Shown here in pieces: positions 33,280-42,455 of a stretch of 49,458 nt of DNA; position 1 is the stretch's first letter; every line of letters begins with the position of its first letter. The position numbers and the translations under genes were made by a program. The DNA comes from Thermoplasmatota archaeon (GTDB lineage: Archaea > Thermoplasmatota > Penumbrarchaeia > Penumbrarchaeales > Penumbrarchaeaceae), in assembly GCA_016928095.1 (NCBI GenBank), contig JAFGLL010000058.1, positions 1-49,458 of the forward strand. Direction: 5' to 3'. A model generated the notes under the pieces. The model did not search any database, was not told the origin of the DNA, and saw only the letters and a program-made list of their open reading frames with translations.

Positions 33280-33627
33280 ATGGAGAGGGTAAGAGGTTCC
33301 CCCAGGTACCGGGAATCATTGAGCGTGCTGTGCGGAGGAAAGCTCCCCGGCAATGTACCTCCGTTGCTCGACAGGATCGCCATCTGTCTCGCTGAACCCT
33401 TGATATTCCCCGAACTTGTCGAGGAGATAGTTACAAACGAGGGGATCAAGGAGATCAGGATCCACCTGGCAAGGGTACAGATCGATTCCGAGCTAAGGAT
33501 GAGGCAGGATGTCGACTATCATACACAAAGGCTCTGGATGTCCCAGACCATGGAGAGGATGGTCTTCGGCGGTCTGATAATAGAAGGGGAGAAGACCAAG
33601 AAAGAAAACCATGAAGATGACGAGTAG
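33280..33627 (+). CDS. Hypothetical protein (115 residues)
   Basis: A mostly helical, charged 115-residue protein (central PLLDRIAICLAEPLIFPELVEEI) with an acidic Lys/Glu C-terminal tail. I do not recognise a family. ATG 33280 lies 6 nt after GAGGGTGG; ATG 33274 would abut it. The stop is TAG, rare in this window. It converges with the thioredoxin reductase gene, leaving one base between stops. Confidence 0.6.
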   Translation: MERVRGSPRYRESLSVLCGGKLPGNVPPLLDRIAICLAEPLIFPELVEEIVTNEGIKEIRIHLARVQIDSELRMRQDVDYHTQRLWMSQTMERMVFGGLIIEGEKTKKENHEDDE

Positions 33628-33628
33628 G

Positions 33629-34561
33629 TCAACCGCTCTCCGTCCAGTATGGCTCCATGAGGTAATCGAAGGCTGAAGTGGCAGCTATCGCCCCTTCCCC
33701 CGCCGCCACAACTATCTGCTTCAGGCCGCCGGTCACGTCCCCTGCTGCGAACACACCCGGTACAGATGTGGCCATCTTCCGATCCACCTCGATGTATCCC
33801 TCCCTGTCCAGTTTGACACCGAGGGATCTGGCTATCTCGTTCCTTGGGATCTCTCCAACGGCCACGAATGCACCATCAGCGTGGACCTCCAAGACCTCTC
33901 CGGTCGTGAGGTTCCGAAGCTTTACACCATCCAGTTGTTCCTCCCCCATGAACTCTTCCACCAAGGTATCCATGATGAGGTCCATGTTCAGGGACCGCAC
34001 CTTTTCCTGAAGGGCTTTCTCCCCCCTGAACTCGCTCCGGCGATGTACCAGCTTCACCCTGCAACCGATATTGTGAAGATAGATGGCATAAAGCAGTGCG
34101 GTGCTTCCTCCCCCGACCACGAGCACGTCCTTACCCTTGAAGAAGAACCCGTCACATGTCGCGCAGTAGCTCACGCCCCTTCCACTCAAGGTATCCTCTC
34201 CGGGAACCCCCAGCTTCCTGTGCTCCGCTCCCGTCGCGATTATAAGGGCTTTCGCCACTAGCTCGCCCTCCGGTGTACTGATGGTGAAAAGCCTGTCATG
34301 GCCCACCAGCTCCACCTCGGAGAACTCCCTTATCTTGACATAGCTTTCGACATGCCCCCGGAACTTCATCGAAAGGTCCGGTCCGGATATCTCCTTTTCA
34401 CCCGGCCAGTTCTCGATGGAAGGGGATATGACCACCTGTCCACCTGCCATTTGCCTCTCAAGGATGATCGTATTCAACCCGGCCCTTCCAGCATATATCC
34501 CCGCAGCTGATCCGGCAGGCCCGGCTCCGACGATCGCAAGATCGTATGGTCCTTCTGACAT
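33629..34561 (-). CDS. trxB: Thioredoxin reductase (low-Mr type)
   Basis: A 310-residue FAD/NAD(P) flavoprotein. The N-terminal GAGPAGSAAGIYAGR Rossmann loop, the redox CATC pair (Cys133, Cys136), the VVGGGSTALLYA second nucleotide loop and the C-terminal FAAGDVTGG motif define low-molecular-weight thioredoxin reductase. It reduces thioredoxin or a glutaredoxin-like partner. The second loop has the HRRSEFRG stretch, which includes the basic residues often associated with NADPH preference; cofactor choice is not certain. A GAGGG ribosome site precedes ATG 34561. No thioredoxin gene is adjacent. Confidence 0.95.
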   Translation of the reverse strand: MSEGPYDLAIVGAGPAGSAAGIYAGRAGLNTIILERQMAGGQVVISPSIENWPGEKEISGPDLSMKFRGHVESYVKIREFSEVELVGHDRLFTISTPEGELVAKALIIATGAEHRKLGVPGEDTLSGRGVSYCATCDGFFFKGKDVLVVGGGSTALLYAIYLHNIGCRVKLVHRRSEFRGEKALQEKVRSLNMDLIMDTLVEEFMGEEQLDGVKLRNLTTGEVLEVHADGAFVAVGEIPRNEIARSLGVKLDREGYIEVDRKMATSVPGVFAAGDVTGGLKQIVVAAGEGAIAATSAFDYLMEPYWTESG

Positions 34562-34730
34562 CTTGATCCCTCGTTACCGTCGGATATCCTTCTTTGATAT
34601 TACATTTGCTCCAAAATGAGGTATCTTCATTTAATCGGAAGGTCCAGAACCTTAATATAGGGTCCCTGAATATGAAGCGGTATAACTTATAAACCACTAG
34701 TACCTGCTTCCAGTACACAAGGTGCCTCCC

Positions 34731-36533
34731 ATGAAATGGATGACCATCACCATAGCAGCGATCGCACTACTCGGGAACTTCCTGTACATCATCGATCCCC
34801 CAACCATGGACCAGGATATAGGGAACGAAGATGACGACGAACAAGGTGGGGACGGAGGCGAACTCGAGGGGTCAGATATAACATCTCTTCAAGTACCACC
34901 GATGATGATAGGCGACCAGGCGAGGTACGATTATGAGCTTTTCGCCCAGATGTTCTGGGAGAACAAGACCTCCGGTGAATGGGGCAGGTACACCTTCACG
35001 GGGGAGGGTGAATTCCTTCAGTACGTCGACGAGCTCCAGGAGGCCGAGGATGGGTTCCATACGACCCACGAATCCATGGAGCTGTCCTACGAGACCAGGG
35101 CGTCCTTTGCCCTCAAGATCGAGGGCAGCGATGTTGACACCGTGACGATCCCGGGCACTCTCGAGCTACAGAGATCGGATTACACGAACGTCTTTGACAA
35201 ACATTCCCTGAAAGCTCACAATATTGGAAAGATAGCCGTCGAGAACCTTGGAGCCCTTTTTGGCGGCCAGGGAGCCGCACTGGCCGATGTCTCCTACATG
35301 GTCGACCTGAAAACATATCCCGATCCGAAAGATGATCCGGTCATATCCATGGACGATGCGATCTACGGTATGGACCAGGTCCTGACACTGAACTCCCGGG
35401 GGACCTATGAGGGTGAGCCCATATGGGGCGAGGAGGATCGCCAATATAACTGGACGGTGGAAGGCGCCTATACACTCCTGGAACATGACACTTTCAAGGT
35501 CAATGTCACCAGCGACCTGTGGGATTTCATCTACTTCAACAGGCAGTTCTACATTTCCGATGATTATCCATTCCCCCTCAAAGGTTACACGAGAACCAAC
35601 ACAAGCTACTACGGGAGTGAGGAGAGCTTCTATATCATACTCGAGACCAGGCAGCAGTTGAAGGATGAGGCTGGATCGATGAAGAGGGGTACCACGGAGA
35701 TCCCATGGGGAGACCCAACTGGCCATACGGAATATCCGGACCTGCATCCTGCAGGAGAGTATATGCGGTGGAGGTATGTTCCGGCAGACGGGAGCGAGGT
35801 CGACAGGTCCTCCTTCAGCGGGTTCACCATAAACGAGGCGGTCGACCATGCTATCAACACCTCCCCGGAGCTTCAGGATTTCATAGAAGAGTATGATATG
35901 AGAGGCGAGGTCGTTGTTGAACGAGCCCTCTGGAACAGGTCCTACGAGGACAGGCTGGAGAGGAACCAGACCTATTGGTGGAACCTTACCTTCTCCTATG
36001 TCTATGAGGATGAGGAGCTGTGGGAATACTACGAGGAGAACGAGGAATGGCCCGAATGGAGATACACCATCCTCGTGGCAAGGTCCAGCGAGGAATCCTG
36101 GAACGGGGACAAGGAGGTCTCCACCTTCATTGCAGGAGATGAAGGGGACAAATATTTCGGACGGAGGAGGGGAGGGGTGAGCGAGGAGAGTTTCAATGCA
36201 AACGATGAGATGGTCACTCTCACCCACTCGGAGAAGATCTTCCGTATTGACGATACGGTAAAAACGGGGGCGTTCCAGGACAATGTGCTTACCGATGATG
36301 TATGGTTCTCCTACAGTTTGGTCGGTGTCAACGAGCAGAACAATCAGGGCCTTGTTCTGATCCAGCAGATCACCGGCATCAAGACACCGACATCGGATAA
36401 TTCCTGGAGCCTGCAGAAGGATCAGGTTTGGAGCAGTGGAGCAACCCTGACATCGTCCGTGGATGCCAACACCGGCCAGCTTCTTTCTGTAATGACCGAC
36501 GATGGTTCAGAGCTGGCATCCATTTTCATGTAA
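34731..36533 (+). CDS. Anchored hypothetical surface protein, paralogue A
   Basis: A 600-residue protein. It has an N-terminal hydrophobic anchor (residues 3-20), an Asp/Glu/Gly-rich linker, and a large extracytoplasmic beta-rich region with many N-x-T/S sites. There is no C-terminal anchor and no catalytic motif that I recognise. Residues about 360-440 (a DHAINTSPELQDFIEEY segment followed by a NRSYEDR strand) resemble the same region of the next gene. A TATA-like TATAACTTATAAA at 34680-34693 gives a short leader; ATG 34731 follows AAGGTG, and GTG 34722 is the alternative. It is separated by 27 nt from the paralogue. Confidence 0.65.
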   Translation: MKWMTITIAAIALLGNFLYIIDPPTMDQDIGNEDDDEQGGDGGELEGSDITSLQVPPMMIGDQARYDYELFAQMFWENKTSGEWGRYTFTGEGEFLQYVDELQEAEDGFHTTHESMELSYETRASFALKIEGSDVDTVTIPGTLELQRSDYTNVFDKHSLKAHNIGKIAVENLGALFGGQGAALADVSYMVDLKTYPDPKDDPVISMDDAIYGMDQVLTLNSRGTYEGEPIWGEEDRQYNWTVEGAYTLLEHDTFKVNVTSDLWDFIYFNRQFYISDDYPFPLKGYTRTNTSYYGSEESFYIILETRQQLKDEAGSMKRGTTEIPWGDPTGHTEYPDLHPAGEYMRWRYVPADGSEVDRSSFSGFTINEAVDHAINTSPELQDFIEEYDMRGEVVVERALWNRSYEDRLERNQTYWWNLTFSYVYEDEELWEYYEENEEWPEWRYTILVARSSEESWNGDKEVSTFIAGDEGDKYFGRRRGGVSEESFNANDEMVTLTHSEKIFRIDDTVKTGAFQDNVLTDDVWFSYSLVGVNEQNNQGLVLIQQITGIKTPTSDNSWSLQKDQVWSSGATLTSSVDANTGQLLSVMTDDGSELASIFM

Positions 36534-36560
36534 GATCCGTACCTGCTACGAGGGAGACAC

Positions 36561-38192
36561 TTGCTAAGGAGAACGATATATGCCCTGCTCGTTTGTGCTA
36601 TAATCCTCAACATTGGGGCGGGCATAGTGTACAACGGAGTCCCGGATGAGCTTGGAAGGATACTGGAAGCTCTCGATGACGGATCCCGGGATGACCTGAC
36701 TGTCACATTACCTCTGGCCAGATCGGGAGACCACTACGTGACATCCTGCAATATGACCGTTGATATCAAGCGGTCCGGAGATGAGGGTGCAGTTTACGGC
36801 TCCTTATCTCAGAGCGGCACATTGAAAAGGACCCTGATGAGCGATCGCTTCCTCTGGGAACTCGAGGGCACCCAGGAGATGTACTACAACTCGACAGAGA
36901 CCGGGGAGCTGGAATTGACGGGTGATGTGTCAAGAAGCCGATCCGTCTCCCTTGATCCTGATACGGGTATGATCAGCGAGGAGCGAAAGACCACCCTTCA
37001 GAGCGTGGGATTCATGGGACCGGCACTTCAGTGCTCGGAAATGGAGATGGTCATCCCCCAGGTGAGGAACTCCATCGAGGACCTTCTCTGGAGTTGGCTT
37101 GTGCCGGAGAACAGGACATTTCAAAAAGCGTCGTGGGGGTCCATGGTAGGACACATCTCGGTCAACGAGGTGGGTTTACTCCTTCCGACCTCGGTCTATG
37201 AATGGTATGTCCAGAATATAACGGATGACCATCATGGCAGGACTGCCCGGGTCTGCATGGAAGGTCCTGTCGGAGCGGATATCACCTTTGTTTACCTGGT
37301 GCTCTTTTCCGATGGATGCCCTTACCCTGATTCCGTCAGACTGACGGTCAGGGGATCGTATCGTACCGATGAGGGAATGGCATGGGTGGACCTTGACCTA
37401 TCGGAGGAGACCCGTTATTATCATCCAGGCTCCGGAAGCGTCATTTCATGGCAGTTCCGGAAGGGCGATGACACACAGGATCCCCCCTTCGCCGGAGGAT
37501 TGGATGGGATGGTAGTCTCTTCCGGGAGCGGAGAGAGTTCCTTTTATTCCACACCCGAGGAGTGTCTCGGGACCGCAATTGAAAAAGGGTCCCACCTTGG
37601 GGATTTCATTGAAAGGTACGGTGAGGATGGCATCACCACGTACCGGTCGGTATATTACCGCAACGACACAGGCCTATCAGGCTCCAGGATATGGAACATA
37701 ACCCTCTGCGGACCCGAGACAGACGGGATCACCCCTGCGCTTTCCTTCGAGGTCCTGACACAACCAGGGGGCTCCTCTGTTCTGGACCGGAGGAAGATGG
37801 AGCTACTATCGGAGAATGAACATATACTGACGACGTCCCCTGATCCCTCCCGGAGCATGATATCCCTTTCTGATTTCGAGGAGCTGCTTTCCACCTCCAG
37901 ATACTCCGACCGGTTCATGATCTCCCGGCAGTACGCCCCTGGCATGGTCCTTGAAATAGTAAACCGTGGTAGCAGCGGAGCTTCTCCCTTCTCGACCCTC
38001 CTTTACAATGTTGTGGGAATGGAGAGGATGCATGATCGTGACCTCTTCATCTGTCATGTACCGGACATTTACGATCCCATGAAGATCTACATACTGGTAA
38101 TAGACGGAACCCATGGCAGGATAGTATCGGAGACAGCGGCGAGTGGTTTCTGTACCCTTCTTTTCAGTTCCTACGGTCTAGACCTTGCCTGA
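36561..38192 (+). CDS. Anchored hypothetical surface protein, paralogue B
   Basis: A 543-residue protein with an N-terminal hydrophobic anchor (residues 4-22) and a beta-rich extracytoplasmic part. It shares the ECLGTAIEKGSHLGDFIERY region with the DHAINTSPELQDFIEEY region of the preceding protein, as well as overall length order and the closing strand pattern, so the pair is a diverged tandem duplication. It starts at TTG 36561 with a strong GAGGGAGA site 3 nt upstream; no ATG fits. Its last 29 nt overlap the convergent ribulose-phosphate epimerase gene. The function is unknown. Confidence 0.65.
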   Translation: MLRRTIYALLVCAIILNIGAGIVYNGVPDELGRILEALDDGSRDDLTVTLPLARSGDHYVTSCNMTVDIKRSGDEGAVYGSLSQSGTLKRTLMSDRFLWELEGTQEMYYNSTETGELELTGDVSRSRSVSLDPDTGMISEERKTTLQSVGFMGPALQCSEMEMVIPQVRNSIEDLLWSWLVPENRTFQKASWGSMVGHISVNEVGLLLPTSVYEWYVQNITDDHHGRTARVCMEGPVGADITFVYLVLFSDGCPYPDSVRLTVRGSYRTDEGMAWVDLDLSEETRYYHPGSGSVISWQFRKGDDTQDPPFAGGLDGMVVSSGSGESSFYSTPEECLGTAIEKGSHLGDFIERYGEDGITTYRSVYYRNDTGLSGSRIWNITLCGPETDGITPALSFEVLTQPGGSSVLDRRKMELLSENEHILTTSPDPSRSMISLSDFEELLSTSRYSDRFMISRQYAPGMVLEIVNRGSSGASPFSTLLYNVVGMERMHDRDLFICHVPDIYDPMKIYILVIDGTHGRIVSETAASGFCTLLFSSYGLDLA

Positions 38193-38844
38193 TCCCCTGG
38201 CGCAAGGCCTCGATGTTCTTCTCTATATCCCTTCCGTTAGCGGAAAAGACAGCAGAACCGGCAACGACGATGTCCACCCCCGCCTCCACCACATCAGGAA
38301 CGGTAAGGGGTGTCATTCCTCCATCGATCTCTATCGGAACATCGACCCCAAGATCATCCCTCATCCGGACCAGCTCTCTGACCCGCTCCAATGAACCTCT
38401 GATGAAGGACTGGCCTCCGAAACCTGGATCGACCGACATTATCAGGACCAGATCCACCCGGTCAAGCACACCTCTCAAGGCGTCGATGGGGGTGTTCGGA
38501 TTGAGAGTGACACCACATTTGGCCCCGCATTCCCTGATCGAGGATAAGACCCGGTCAAGGTGTTCCGTGGCCTCGACATGCACCGTGACGATGTCCGCAC
38601 CTGCCTTCACGAAAAGAGGGGCATACCCCTCAGGATCGGTGATCATGAGATGTACGTCGAGCTGGGCATCCAGATGTTTGGAAAGTGCTCCTACCAGAGG
38701 AAGACCGAAGGTGATGTTCGGTACGAAATGTCCGTCCATGACATCGATATGGAACATATCGATCCCGCTTCTCAAGGCCCGGTCGATATCGGAACGGAGG
38801 TCCAAAGGGTCTGCTGACAGTATGGATGGTGATATCCTGACCAT
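38164..38844 (-). CDS. rpe: Ribulose-phosphate 3-epimerase
   Basis: A 226-residue TIM-barrel protein. Its signatures are ISPSILSAD at the N-terminus, HIDVMDGHFVPN, LDVHLMI, the VHVEA strand, MSVDPGFGGQ and EIDGGMTP. It interconverts ribulose 5-phosphate and xylulose 5-phosphate. Metal-binding His and Asp residues are all in place and length is typical. ATG 38844 is preceded by GAGAGG at 6 nt; the longer frame to 38895 has no ribosome site. It is downstream of the M14 peptidase gene, probably co-transcribed. Confidence 0.95.
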   Translation of the reverse strand: MVRISPSILSADPLDLRSDIDRALRSGIDMFHIDVMDGHFVPNITFGLPLVGALSKHLDAQLDVHLMITDPEGYAPLFVKAGADIVTVHVEATEHLDRVLSSIRECGAKCGVTLNPNTPIDALRGVLDRVDLVLIMSVDPGFGGQSFIRGSLERVRELVRMRDDLGVDVPIEIDGGMTPLTVPDVVEAGVDIVVAGSAVFSANGRDIEKNIEALRQGIRQGLDRRN

Positions 38845-38870
38845 GTTATCCTCTCGGTAAAATTTTACAA

Positions 38871-41507
38871 CTACTTGAAATCGCCCCCTTCCCATGGAGG
38901 GGGGGCCCTTCCAAAGGACCTGTTGTGTGCGGGGAAGGTTTTTTCAAGGGGCCTGGCGACCCGCCGACCGTTTCTTTCGCCTGTGGTTCCTTCATCATCT
39001 TCTTTTGGTATATGAGCCCCTTTCCGGATGTACGAGATAATGAAGACCCCAAGTATCAGCATTAATATCAATATAAAGAGGGCCCATGGGAATTCACGAT
39101 CCTCAGCATCCTTCTCCTCTCCACCGATGATGAAAGGAATGCTCTCCTTCGGACCGATCTCGAACGTGACCGGATCGAGGAGGTTCCCCATGGACTCGCC
39201 GTAAATGTGGGTCCGAAGCAGGTATTCCCCCTCTACCGTAGGTGCTCCACGATATCCTATCCAACCTCCTGTCACATCATCTGCGGACATCCCCACATCT
39301 TTCGCCTGTGAGAGAAGCTCGATCCTGTCCGTCTCGGACATATGATCGATCGATAGCCATGTCAATTCATGAAACTCGGTCGTATTATCCTGAACATGAT
39401 GGACCTCCACCTGATAGGTTGTCCTGTAGGTGGATGGAGTGACCTCGTTCAGGCCGTTCCACCTCATGTATACTACCGAGGGTCCGATCGTTAGCATCTC
39501 CCCATCCACCGTTACACGGGGTGATGTGGCGAGGATCTCGGTCCTCAGGTCCATCTGCTGTGATGTCTCCTCCGATCCAGGAAAGCTGCATACCCGAAAG
39601 TGAACGGTCCCGCCGATCCCGGATAGATCTATATCGATGGTCATCGGACCGTAACCGGGCGCTATGAGTCCGGTGGGGGGTATGATCCATCCATCATCCC
39701 ACCAATCTATCGTTGGATCCCTGGACAGGCCATAGAAGACCGTTACCGGTGCAAGAGCTCCATCCACACCGACGTACAATCTGAACATATCCTGCTCACC
39801 TGCCGTCCTGATAACGTTCGTGATCCTGACATACGGGTAAAGCCACATGGTCGAATTCGCATTGAACCTGCCTTTTTCGGTGTCGAGCAGGACCTCCACC
39901 GTAGCTTCCCCCTCGAGAAGCGGTGTAAGGAACTCGTATCTCGAGATGTTCTGGGAGATATCGGTTCCTGCGATATATGTGATCTCCACGTTCCAGTTCA
40001 CCCCGGCGTATATGCTCATATTCAGGGGCATTCCGAGGGATGGCGGAATGTCCAGCGTTATCCAGGCATTCCTCCCCGCTTCCTGATAGAAGGGAGTGAT
40101 CTCGAGGACATTCAATGCGCCCTCGGGTTCGGGTTGCAGTGGCTCTCCTCCAATGACGAAGTGAAGCTCCATCGTGGGGTCCCATCTTGATAAGGAAAGG
40201 ACCGACTGTGGTGCGATCTCGGGGTCACCATCGGGTGCGAACCCGTTCCAGTCCATGTCGAAGGAGAGGCAGAGCTCCGCGTTGTATTCCAGGTTCGGGT
40301 CCGGGAGCTTGTGACTCCCTGTGATATGGTATTCGGGAAGGAATGGGTGCTTATCCAGAGCGAGACCGAGATCCGCTATATGGTCATCCCCCGATCCGAG
40401 CTCCAGATCGGACATCGAGATCGTGGATGCACCAGTGAAGGTGAGGTTGACCTGGCAGGCATCCCCTTCTTTTCTGACCTCACCTGCCACCAGCGGGACC
40501 AGAAGCTGACATGCGGCCAGGGACATCCTGACACCGGCACTGACGGTCCCGTCATTGGCGCCTCCCATATCCAAGACACCGTCAAGGTCACCCAACCTGG
40601 CCTCGTCCTGTCCCTTGGCGCTGACGAGCTCGATGGTCGCTGTTGCAGTGGACCAGGGAAGAATGAACTCACCGGATGCCAGATGCTGGCTGTAGAAGGT
40701 AGACCCGTAGAGATGGTCATCGAAGGCACCCTTGAGATAGCCAAGGGTGCCGAAATCGTTCGCAGGCCCGTGGTTGAGCCTCTTCCCGGAAGCCCTGGAG
40801 AGGACGCCTCCAAGGTCTCTGAACATGTTACGATCGGGTGTGAGGTTGCCCACGTTCTCGGCACCCCATGGAGTGAATATCCCCTCGGAACCCGTGTGGA
40901 AGGACAATGCGATGGAAAAGGGGTACATCTTTGCCAGCGAATGGACCGCATGAGCGCCTGCCGTCGTCAAGGGGATCCCATCGGAGTGAAGGACGGAACC
41001 CTCGGGCTCGAAGGGGTAGTCCCTGTTGGGGTCCTCTCCGTTCTCGTCATATCTGGATTGGTGATCAAGACCGTAGGGGTTCACCACCGGTAATAATGCG
41101 ATGTTGATACCGTTTCGCAGTTCTGCAGGAAAGATACCCGCATATGTATCATTCAAAATGTACTGGGCAAAGGCCAGAACGGTCTCGGCAGAGTCCGGTT
41201 CGTCGCCATGGTGGGCTCCTATGATCATTATCCATGCTCTTTCTTCTTCGGTGCGGTCCCCGATGAACAGGATGGGAATGTCCCTTTCGCCTGGTATCTG
41301 TCTGGTCCCGAGCAGCTCCTGTGCGGTCGTGTATTCAGCGTCATCATGCTGGAGGGAGAGCTGCAACAGCGATGCCGATATCTCGAAGGATGTATGATAG
41401 GTCCACTGTCCCCCATCAGTGACTTCTTCCGCTTGGGTCACACACAAGAGAGGAACAAGGATAGAGACTATCAGGACCAGAGCAGACCTTCTCCCGATGC
41501 TACCCAT
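38871..41507 (-). CDS. Secreted, anchored zinc carboxypeptidase (M14 family)
   Basis: An 878-residue protein with a signal peptide (about 7-26). The M14 catalytic domain has the zinc ligands His100 and Glu103 (HGDE) and His204 (LSFHTG). It also has the substrate-binding NR pair (Asn161, Arg162 in DPNRDYPF) and a late acidic TIELV stretch that could carry the general-base Glu. A large beta-rich region (about 350-800) resembles Ig-like domains and ends in a transmembrane helix (about 806-826) and a basic tail. It should release C-terminal residues from external peptides, complementing the C25 endopeptidases. The TAG stop is followed two codons later by TAA. Confidence 0.88.
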   Translation of the reverse strand: MGSIGRRSALVLIVSILVPLLCVTQAEEVTDGGQWTYHTSFEISASLLQLSLQHDDAEYTTAQELLGTRQIPGERDIPILFIGDRTEEERAWIMIIGAHHGDEPDSAETVLAFAQYILNDTYAGIFPAELRNGINIALLPVVNPYGLDHQSRYDENGEDPNRDYPFEPEGSVLHSDGIPLTTAGAHAVHSLAKMYPFSIALSFHTGSEGIFTPWGAENVGNLTPDRNMFRDLGGVLSRASGKRLNHGPANDFGTLGYLKGAFDDHLYGSTFYSQHLASGEFILPWSTATATIELVSAKGQDEARLGDLDGVLDMGGANDGTVSAGVRMSLAACQLLVPLVAGEVRKEGDACQVNLTFTGASTISMSDLELGSGDDHIADLGLALDKHPFLPEYHITGSHKLPDPNLEYNAELCLSFDMDWNGFAPDGDPEIAPQSVLSLSRWDPTMELHFVIGGEPLQPEPEGALNVLEITPFYQEAGRNAWITLDIPPSLGMPLNMSIYAGVNWNVEITYIAGTDISQNISRYEFLTPLLEGEATVEVLLDTEKGRFNANSTMWLYPYVRITNVIRTAGEQDMFRLYVGVDGALAPVTVFYGLSRDPTIDWWDDGWIIPPTGLIAPGYGPMTIDIDLSGIGGTVHFRVCSFPGSEETSQQMDLRTEILATSPRVTVDGEMLTIGPSVVYMRWNGLNEVTPSTYRTTYQVEVHHVQDNTTEFHELTWLSIDHMSETDRIELLSQAKDVGMSADDVTGGWIGYRGAPTVEGEYLLRTHIYGESMGNLLDPVTFEIGPKESIPFIIGGEEKDAEDREFPWALFILILMLILGVFIISYIRKGAHIPKEDDEGTTGERNGRRVARPLEKTFPAHNRSFGRAPPPWEGGDFK

Positions 41508-41565
41508 GACCGGAGTATCGTATCAAGAGGTTTTTATTATTTTACCATCAGGTTACAAGATAAAT

Positions 41566-41692
41566 AATGGGCCCCGTTATTTCAGGGGCCCGGGAAGAAG
41601 TCGTGTTCCCACCTCTCCTTCCATACTTCAACGCACTCAATCGATGGTCGTATCGGGGTACGACCAACCCACAATGGTGGGTATGACGGACT
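41566..41692 (-). ncRNA. Candidate small structured RNA (about 125 nt) with three hairpins
   Basis: On the minus strand a TATA-like AAATATTTAAAAAG (about 41704-41717) precedes three hairpins. The first is 41667-41682 (ACCCAC/GTGGGT, 4-nt loop), the second 41646-41665 (GGTCGTA/TACGACC, 6-nt loop) and the third 41569-41591 (GGGCCCC/GGGGCCC, 9-nt loop), followed by the AT-rich ATTATTTAT. This looks like an independent short RNA with its own terminator. It could instead be the 5' leader of the M14 gene, whose start is 60 nt further, but that gene has its own TATA-like run near 41535. No known RNA class was recognised. Confidence 0.45.
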
Positions 41693-41870
41693 CGACATTG
41701 GACTTTTTAAATATTTCCCGTCTGATATCATTTCGTCTAATTCGTAGATGTGGAAATATGTCTAATATTCCATATCCCTGGAGATAAGGTCCACTACCGG
41801 TAAACGAATAAATAACCTACAGTTATTAGTGTGATACCGATCTGAAGATCGGGTCCCGGGAGATGGTGCA

Positions 41871-42446
41871 ATGATAACCGAGAATGATATTTATGGTCTT
41901 TTCAAGGAACAGCTAGATGCGATCGAGGATGACAGCATCAGGGATATGGTGGTCAGGGCATGGCATCTGGGATGCACAAGAGGTGGCTGGAAGAGCATCA
42001 ATGACATCCTCGGGATGCCCTTCACTCTGCTCACGGAAACACATGGTGTGGATCTGGTGGAGCATACGATAGCCGTGACCGAAGGGGCAAGGGGCCTGGC
42101 GCTCGCACAGATGAAAGCATACGGCAAGATGCCTTACCGGATAGATATGGACCGATTGATCGCGGGAGGCCTGCTTCATGACATCGGAAAGCTTCTGGAG
42201 ATCGAGCCGAATGGAAGCGGAGGATACAGGAAGAGCAGGAGCGGGGATTGTTTGAGGCACCCTTTCTCCGGGACCGTTCTCGCGGCGGAAGCCGGTTTTT
42301 CCGACGAGTACTTGAACACCATAGCCTGCCATGCGAAGGAAGGGGAGGGGAGGCCACAGGTGGTGGAGACGATATTGATCCATCAGGCCGACTTTGCCAC
42401 CTTCATCCCGCTGGTGAACAAGAACAAGGACTCCTTGATAGAATGA
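41871..42446 (+). CDS. HD-domain phosphohydrolase
   Basis: A 191-residue protein with an HDIG-type core: His65 in DLVEH, the HDIG motif at His103-Asp104 (GGLLHDIGK), a CHAKEG segment supplying a further His, and a late Asp in HQADFA. Such enzymes hydrolyse nucleotides or phosphoesters with a divalent metal. GGGAGATGG precedes ATG 41871. The gene lies 9 nt upstream of the fused aconitase-family gene and is the head of that operon; a link in function is not evident. Confidence 0.85.
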   Translation: MITENDIYGLFKEQLDAIEDDSIRDMVVRAWHLGCTRGGWKSINDILGMPFTLLTETHGVDLVEHTIAVTEGARGLALAQMKAYGKMPYRIDMDRLIAGGLLHDIGKLLEIEPNGSGGYRKSRSGDCLRHPFSGTVLAAEAGFSDEYLNTIACHAKEGEGRPQVVETILIHQADFATFIPLVNKNKDSLIE

Positions 42447-42455
42447 GGGATCGAT

